64,000 bases of DNA from NCBI RefSeq assembly GCF_000619945.1, contig NZ_JHVC01000012.1:59612-123611 (forward strand), given 5' to 3'. The notes beneath the pieces were generated by a model. The model did not search any database, had not been told where the DNA came from, and saw nothing but the letters and a program-made list of their open reading frames with translations. Positions 59,526 through 64,000 of this stretch are shown piece by piece. This stretch comes from Clostridium lundense DSM 17049 (lineage in GTDB: Bacteria; Bacillota; Clostridia; Clostridiales; Clostridiaceae). A program made the position numbers and the translations under genes. Numbering within the stretch: the stretch's first letter is position 1; the number at the start of each line of letters is the position of its first letter.

Positions 59526-60338
59526 CTATTTTATAAATAGGTCTTTTCCAAACCATTTTTGTGATAACTTAGCTGTAGTTCCATCTGCTTTCATCTTATC
59601 TAACGTTTTATCTAGTTCTTCTCTAAAAGAAGTATCTGCTTTTCTTACTCCAACTCCCATTGGCTGTTCTCCAAAGTTGTCTTGTAAAAATTTATAAGTT
59701 CCTACTTTTTTATTTGCATAATATCTTCCTACAATTTCATCTATAACAATTGCATCTACTCTACCAACTTTCAAGTCCATTAACGCTTCAGCGTAATTAC
59801 CATACTTTTTTATTTCCTTGAAAGTTTTCATTACCTCTGGTTCTGATTTTATTGCATCTTCACTAGTACTTCCCATTTGAATAGCTACTACTTTCCCTGC
59901 TAAATCTTTTTTACTTTTTATTGAAGAATTGGCTTGTACCATAACTACTTGTCTATCATTTATATATGGTTTACTAAATCCTATCTGTTCTTTTCTTTTT
60001 TCAGTAATACTTAGACCGTTCCAAATTACATCTATATCCCCATTATTTAAACTCATTATTATTCCATCCCATTCAACAGGTTTAAAAACAACTTTTACCC
60101 CCATCCTTTTTCCAACTTCTTTTGCTAAATCAATATCAAGTCCTACAATTTCTCCCTTTTCATCCCTAAAACCCATAGGTGCAAAAGTATCATCTAACCC
60201 AACTACAAATTCTCCCTTGCTTTTCACTTGTTCTAATGATCTATCTTTACTAGCCGTATTTTGACTATTTCCACATCCTATTAAAGTAGAACCTAACATA
60301 AACAATGACATCATTGCTAAAATAACTTTCTTTTTCAT
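59526..60338 (-). CDS. Polar amino-acid-binding lipoprotein
   Basis: A 270-residue family 3 solute-binding lipoprotein. Lipobox LIGC near residue 22; GEFVVGLDDTFAPMGFRDEKGEIVGLDIDLAKEV and IWNGLSITEKRKEQIGFSKPYI are the family signatures. Ligand could be glutamine, arginine or cystine. It starts behind its own promoter. Confidence 0.92.
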   Translation of the reverse strand: MKKKVILAMMSLFMLGSTLIGCGNSQNTASKDRSLEQVKSKGEFVVGLDDTFAPMGFRDEKGEIVGLDIDLAKEVGKRMGVKVVFKPVEWDGIIMSLNNGDIDVIWNGLSITEKRKEQIGFSKPYINDRQVVMVQANSSIKSKKDLAGKVVAIQMGSTSEDAIKSEPEVMKTFKEIKKYGNYAEALMDLKVGRVDAIVIDEIVGRYYANKKVGTYKFLQDNFGEQPMGVGVRKADTSFREELDKTLDKMKADGTTAKLSQKWFGKDLFIK

Positions 60339-60380
60339 TTTTTACTTCCTCCTTTGTTCTTTACAAATATTATATTTCAC

Positions 60381-60409
60381 ATTATACTTTAGCTCGTTAA
60401 ATTTGTAAA
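60381..60409 (-). promoter_or_regulatory. Promoter of the amino-acid ABC operon with flanking inverted repeat
   Basis: On the minus strand TTTACA, 17 bases and TATAAT. It is framed by the imperfect inverted repeat TTTCACATTA-t-ACTTT (60375-60390) and AAAGT-gg-TAATGTG-t-GAAA (60407-60425), which could be an operator or, for the upstream M23 gene, a terminator. Confidence 0.6.
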
Positions 60410-60444
60410 GTGGTAATGTGTGAAAGAGGAAATATTTTTTGGCT

Positions 60445-61245
60445 TTACTTCAAATAAGGTTCAGGATTCTGAGGAACTCCATTTTTTCTTACCTCAAAGT
60501 GAACATGGGGTCCTGTACTTCTCCCTGTACTCCCTACTTCTCCAATCTTTTCACCTTTCTTAACAGAACTCCCCTTTTTAGCGATCAATTTGCTGCAATG
60601 CCCATATATAGTCACCATGTTATTACCATTATCTATTTTTATAACATTCCCATACCCATCTTCCCAACCAGAGTAAATTACTTTTCCAGATGAAACACAA
60701 TGTATTGGGGTTCCTAAAGGCGCAGCTATATCTATACCATTATGCATTCTTCCCCACCTCTCACCAAAGCCTGATGATACTGTACCTCTTGATAAGATAG
60801 GTGGCTTATTTTTCGAATCTTTCTCCTTTATATTGAACTTTATTGACATATTTCCATCATGTCCATTAACTATTGAAGATGCATAGTACTCTATACCCTT
60901 TAATTCATCTGCTGAAACTTTTGTTTTATAATATGTAATTTTACTTTTTAACCTTATGTCCTCTATTTCTTTTGGTGAACTATTTTTTATATATTGTGCC
61001 TTTACCCTATCTATTAACTTTTTTATTTCCTCTTCTTTTTGTAAAATTGCCACTTCCTTTCCATCAGATTTTACGGCTATACCTTCCTTTAAATTGGTCT
61101 TAGTTTTATTTTCAACTCTTATCTCTTCCTGATTTATACTATTGTTTTTATAACAAACTATATCTTCAAGTGAATATATAGAAACAGCAAAAGTAAAAAC
61201 AATACAAAATACAGATGCTATTATTTTATTTCTTTCTTTTAACAT
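60445..61245 (-). CDS. M23/LytM-family peptidoglycan endopeptidase, membrane-anchored
   Basis: A 266-residue exported protein. One membrane anchor or signal at about 7-26, a linker, a short G5-like stretch near 115-160, and a C-terminal LytM/M23 domain with GFGERWGRMHNGIDIAAPLGTPI, GHCSKL and HVHFEVR. The H-x-x-x-D and H-x-H motifs bind the catalytic zinc. It should cut cross-links of cell-wall peptides outside the membrane. The ATG at 61245 has AAGGGGAAG in place; longer frames have none. Confidence 0.88.
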   Translation of the reverse strand: MLKERNKIIASVFCIVFTFAVSIYSLEDIVCYKNNSINQEEIRVENKTKTNLKEGIAVKSDGKEVAILQKEEEIKKLIDRVKAQYIKNSSPKEIEDIRLKSKITYYKTKVSADELKGIEYYASSIVNGHDGNMSIKFNIKEKDSKNKPPILSRGTVSSGFGERWGRMHNGIDIAAPLGTPIHCVSSGKVIYSGWEDGYGNVIKIDNGNNMVTIYGHCSKLIAKKGSSVKKGEKIGEVGSTGRSTGPHVHFEVRKNGVPQNPEPYLK

Positions 61246-61470
61246 ACTTACTTCCCCTTTTATATTATTACTATTGTGGTATGATATTATTAAATCCACC
61301 ATTAATGTATATATTAAGCAACAAAAGTCATTTTTATATATTCTATACATAATTTTAAAAATTATAATACCTATTTTAAAAAAATGATTTATTGAGATAG
61401 TATATATACTTTGCTATAATTAAATGATGTTAAATTATTAAGATATTTTATTATAAAGGGAGGTTTTAAA

Positions 61471-62448
61471 ATGAGTACCTTTGTATTTAAAAATAGAGAT
61501 TGGAATTATACTCCCGTTAGTAATATTTTTATTGATAAATACATGCCTAGGGCAAGAGGAGAATATGTAAAAGTATATTTATTAGGATTGAAGTATTGTG
61601 TATCTGGTGAACTTGGAGTTAACTCATCCATAATGGCAAGCACACTACATCTTCTTGAAACAGATGTTATAAATGCGTGGTCTTATTGGAATGATGAAGG
61701 AGTCATAAAGATGATACCCTTAGATAATATGGGTAATTTTACCATAGAATTTTTAAACATAAATGAGTCTATTGAGACATCTTCTAATAACATAAATCTT
61801 TTACAAGAGCTAAATAATAATTCTACTAAAGATATGCTTCAAGACATTGAAAAATTACTAGGAAGACCATTGTCTACTAAAGAAATGACAATGTACATAG
61901 GATGGATTAAGGATTTCAATTTTCCTCCTGAAATTATACTGCTACTAATTCAATATTGTGTATCTAAAGGAAAAACTGATTGTAGATACATTGAAACAAT
62001 CGCAATTGCTTGGTATGATGCTAAAATAAAAACAGTAGCAGATGCTCAAAGTTTTATTAAAAAACACGAAGATAAATGGACTAACATTAGGAAAATTTTA
62101 AACTATATAGGAATAAAAGATGCAGAAATAATGAAGCCTCAAGAAGATATGCTAACTAAATGGTTATCTACTTATAATTTTTCCTTAGAAATTATATTTA
62201 AGGCCTGCGAAATATGCTTTCAAAGGATAAACAAAGCTGATTTTAGATACATTGATGGTATTTTAAATAGCTGGTATAAAGAAGGCCTAAAAAATTTAGA
62301 GGATATTGAAAAAAAGGATAATAAAAAAACATTTAAAAAACCAGGTAATTTTAAACCTAAATTAGATAGCTTTAATAATTATGAACAAAGAAATTATAAT
62401 TTTGAAGAATTAGAGAAAAAATTGTTAGGATGGGATAGTAATGATTAA
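61471..62448 (+). CDS. DnaD-domain replication initiation protein
   Basis: A 325-residue protein with two copies of the DnaB_2/DnaD C-terminal domain. The motif Y-I-E-T-I-A-I-A-W-Y near residue 175 repeats as YIDGILNSWY near 270. The N-terminal 100 residues form a winged helix. It is the clostridial counterpart of the DnaD/DnaB pair that remodels DNA at the origin and recruits helicase. The last 8 bases overlap the DnaI-like gene. Confidence 0.88.
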   Translation: MSTFVFKNRDWNYTPVSNIFIDKYMPRARGEYVKVYLLGLKYCVSGELGVNSSIMASTLHLLETDVINAWSYWNDEGVIKMIPLDNMGNFTIEFLNINESIETSSNNINLLQELNNNSTKDMLQDIEKLLGRPLSTKEMTMYIGWIKDFNFPPEIILLLIQYCVSKGKTDCRYIETIAIAWYDAKIKTVADAQSFIKKHEDKWTNIRKILNYIGIKDAEIMKPQEDMLTKWLSTYNFSLEIIFKACEICFQRINKADFRYIDGILNSWYKEGLKNLEDIEKKDNKKTFKKPGNFKPKLDSFNNYEQRNYNFEELEKKLLGWDSND

Positions 62449-63421
62449 AGGTTACCAGGAGGAAGTTTTAAAAATATACGACAAGTTACGTACCATTGAA
62501 GAAAAAACTTTAGAAGATAGACGAAAAGAAATAGAAAATAAACTTCCTCAAGTAATAGAAATAGAAAAAAATATAGCTAAACTCTCACTAGATCTCTCAA
62601 TAAACATAATAAGAAAAAGAGAAGATATTGATGAATATATAAGTAGCATTAAAGAAAAAATTACAGATTTAAGAATGAAAAAATCCGAACTTTTAGTAGC
62701 TTCAGGATATCCATTAGATTATTTAGAAATGCATTATAATTGTCCTAAGTGTAAAGATACAGGTTTTATAGGAAGCATAAAATGTGAGTGTTATAAAAAG
62801 AACTTAATTAAGGTTTTATATAAAAATTCAGAAATAAATTATATACTTGAAAGAGATAACTTTTCAAATTTTAGCTTTCAGCACTTTTCTCCTTATAAAA
62901 ATGGTAATGAACCTGAAAGCCCTAGAAAAAATATGGAGAAAATAGCTAGTATATCTTGGAGTTTCATCGAAAACTTTACTTCCACACATGAAAACTTACT
63001 TTTCTTTGGGGAATCAGGTACAGGCAAGAGCTTTCTTGCTAACTGTATTGCAAAAGAGTTATTAGACAGAGGATATATGGTAATCTATAAAACTGCAGTT
63101 GATTTAATAAAAGATCTTAAGTCTGTTAGATTTGACTCCCAAGAGGATTTAGAAGATCTTCTTATAAACTGTGATCTTTTAATAATTGATGATTTAGGTA
63201 CAGAACCTTTAACTGAATTCTCTAAAATGGAATTATTTAATTTATTAAATAGCAAGTTGCTAAAAAGAAAAAAGATGATTATATCAACTAACTTTACTAT
63301 AGAAACTTTATTAAAAAATTATTCTGAAAGAATTTCTTCTAGACTTTTAGGTAACTTTACATTATGTAAATTTTATGGTGAAGACATAAGAGTAAGAATA
63401 AATATGAATAAAAAGAAATAA
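62441..63421 (+). CDS. DnaI/DnaC-type helicase-loader ATPase
   Basis: A 326-residue AAA+ protein. An N-terminal coiled helix region is followed by a zinc ribbon with Cys101, 104, 115 and 117, Walker A GESGTGKS at 190-197 and Walker B LLIIDDLGTE near 246, plus the sensor STNF. It loads the replicative helicase onto DNA with the DnaD-like partner. Start ATG overlaps the previous gene, so translation is coupled. Strong terminator follows. Confidence 0.9.
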   Translation: MIKGYQEEVLKIYDKLRTIEEKTLEDRRKEIENKLPQVIEIEKNIAKLSLDLSINIIRKREDIDEYISSIKEKITDLRMKKSELLVASGYPLDYLEMHYNCPKCKDTGFIGSIKCECYKKNLIKVLYKNSEINYILERDNFSNFSFQHFSPYKNGNEPESPRKNMEKIASISWSFIENFTSTHENLLFFGESGTGKSFLANCIAKELLDRGYMVIYKTAVDLIKDLKSVRFDSQEDLEDLLINCDLLIIDDLGTEPLTEFSKMELFNLLNSKLLKRKKMIISTNFTIETLLKNYSERISSRLLGNFTLCKFYGEDIRVRINMNKKK

Positions 63422-63429
63422 AGAAATAA

Positions 63430-63464
63430 AAAAAACATACATCATATAGATGTATGTTTTTTGT
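63430..63464. terminator. Terminator between the DnaI-like gene and the tRNA cluster
   Basis: AAAAACATACATC / GATGTATGTTTTT, a 13-bp stem with a 5-nt loop. It has T-runs on both strands and so can also end the minus-strand tRNA transcript. Confidence 0.88.
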
Positions 63465-63541
63465 TGGCGACCCAGAAGGGGCTCGAACCCTCGACCTCCG
63501 GCGTGACAGGCCGGCACTCTAACCAACTGAGCCACTGGGCC
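63465..63541 (-). tRNA. tRNA-Asp (GTC), with encoded CCA
   Basis: A 77-base cloverleaf on the minus strand. Acceptor GGCCCAG / CTGGGTC with discriminator G and encoded CCA, T-loop GTTCGAGC, anticodon loop CTGTCAC giving GTC. Last of the first tRNA trio. Confidence 0.97.
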
Positions 63542-63552
63542 ATATATTAATG

Positions 63553-63628
63553 TGGTGGGCACAACAGGGCTCGAACCTGTGACCCTCTGCTTGTAAGGCA
63601 GATGCTCTCCCAGCTGAGCTATGCGCCC
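63553..63628 (-). tRNA. tRNA-Val (TAC), with encoded CCA
   Basis: A 76-base cloverleaf. Acceptor GGGCGCA / TGTGCCC with A and CCA, anticodon loop CTTACAA giving TAC. Middle of the first trio. Confidence 0.97.
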
Positions 63629-63638
63629 ACATTAATTG

Positions 63639-63713
63639 TGGTGACCCCTACGGGAATCGAACCCATGTTACCACCGTGAAAGGGTGGTGTCTTAACCGCT
63701 TGACCAAGGGGCC
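63639..63713 (-). tRNA. tRNA-Glu (TTC), with encoded CCA
   Basis: A 75-base cloverleaf. Acceptor GGCCCCT / AGGGGTC, anticodon loop CTTTCAC giving TTC. First of the first trio. Confidence 0.97.
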
Positions 63714-63748
63714 TTATTCTTTTGTTTATTAATATTTTATAAATATTA

Positions 63749-63825
63749 TGGCGACCCAGAAGGGGCTCGAACCCTCGACCTCCGGCGTGACAGGCCGGCA
63801 CTCTAACCAACTGAGCCACTGGGCC
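63749..63825 (-). tRNA. tRNA-Asp (GTC), second copy
   Basis: Identical in sequence to the tRNA-Asp of the other trio. Confidence 0.97.
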
Positions 63826-63835
63826 ATAATTAATG

Positions 63836-63911
63836 TGGTGGGCACAACAGGGCTCGAACCTGTGACCCTCTGCTTGTAAGGCAGATGCTCTCCCAGCTGA
63901 GCTATGCGCCC
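63836..63911 (-). tRNA. tRNA-Val (TAC), second copy
   Basis: Identical in sequence to the tRNA-Val of the other trio. Confidence 0.97.
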
Positions 63912-63920
63912 ACATTAAAT

Positions 63921-63995
63921 TGGTGACCCCTACGGGAATCGAACCCATGTTACCACCGTGAAAGGGTGGTGTCTTAACCGCTTGACCAAGGGGCC
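63921..63995 (-). tRNA. tRNA-Glu (TTC), second copy
   Basis: Identical in sequence to the tRNA-Glu of the other trio. The transcript probably starts beyond the right edge of the window. Confidence 0.97.
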
Positions 63996-64000
63996 TTATT

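Larger units (their letters stand above)
63465..63995 (-). repeat. Tandem duplication of the tRNA Glu-Val-Asp set
   Basis: Units 63465-63713 and 63749-63995 (249 and 247 bases) have identical tRNAs and almost identical short spacers (TTAAT-type); a 35-base spacer separates them. The sequence runs up to the right edge, so more copies may follow. Confidence 0.92.

Noticed and set aside
63362..63948. Two open frames across the tRNA cluster on the minus strand
   Set aside because: They are made of tRNA sequence (repeated GPVAQLVRVPACHAGGRGFEPL-like translations are a well-known artefact).
1..64000. CRISPR arrays, prophage or insertion sequences
   Set aside because: I saw no regular repeat-spacer array, no transposase or integrase gene and no block of phage structural genes. 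The dUTPase alone does not show a prophage.

Overview
The window is AT-rich, densely coded DNA of a spore-forming, low-GC Firmicute, almost certainly a Clostridium (sensu stricto). Signs are the cotJABC spore-coat operon, a SASP-like gene, GerMN and SEC-C proteins, the SigI/RsgI pair, two SAM-I riboswitches, a T-box before asnS, FabK in place of FabI, strong AGGAGG ribosome sites and AT-rich codon use. The species cannot be named from the sequence.

Layout. 1-7.3 kb: the end of a large glutamine synthetase-like gene, then murA, yycJ, a GerMN lipoprotein, a CxxH/CxxC protein, a SEC-C protein, rlmH and cotJABC. 7.1-13.7 kb: SASP-like and Gly/Pro-rich proteins, a DAACS symporter, a hemerythrin operon diverging from an EamA transporter across a GTAAC-N4-GTTAC operator, an AGCS symporter and a thioesterase. 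13.8-17.4 kb: surE, then rsgI-sigI diverging from a DUF5667 secreted protein; the two divergent units carry matching promoter-like elements. 17.4-21.7 kb: an M20 amidohydrolase and metNIQ, transcribed apart, each behind its own SAM riboswitch. 21.8-29.7 kb: thioredoxin/CcdA pair, GNAT, T-box/asnS, AEC transporter, carboxyethylornithine synthase-like protein, cold-shock protein, dUTPase, YdcZ-type transporter and a gene remnant.

29.9-45.5 kb (minus strand) is the most notable block, a cell-wall sugar salvage island. It holds murK, anmK, two near-identical sugar-binding lipoproteins, two CUT1 permeases and their ATPase, then a DUF624 protein, two double-GNAT proteins (GlmA-like), a PIG-L deacetylase, an AmiE-like serine hydrolase, NamZ (DUF1343) and NagZ. 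None of the hydrolases has a signal peptide, so the set reads as an import-then-digest pathway in the cytoplasm: hydrolysis, amino-sugar (de)acetylation, then phosphorylation. murQ is not in the window.

45.7-47.8 kb holds an S8-family protease with an altered oxyanion motif and a LysR regulator. 47.9-58.7 kb is a complete type II fatty-acid operon (FabK-like oxidoreductase, fabT, fabH, acpP, fabK, fabD, fabG, fabF, accB, fabZ, accC and a fused accD-accA) behind one consensus promoter with a 29-bp palindrome for FabT. 58.9-61.2 kb has an amino-acid ABC permease and binding protein without an ATPase, and an M23 endopeptidase. 61.5-64 kb has the DnaD-like and DnaI-like replication proteins and two tandem copies of a tRNA Glu-Val-Asp set.
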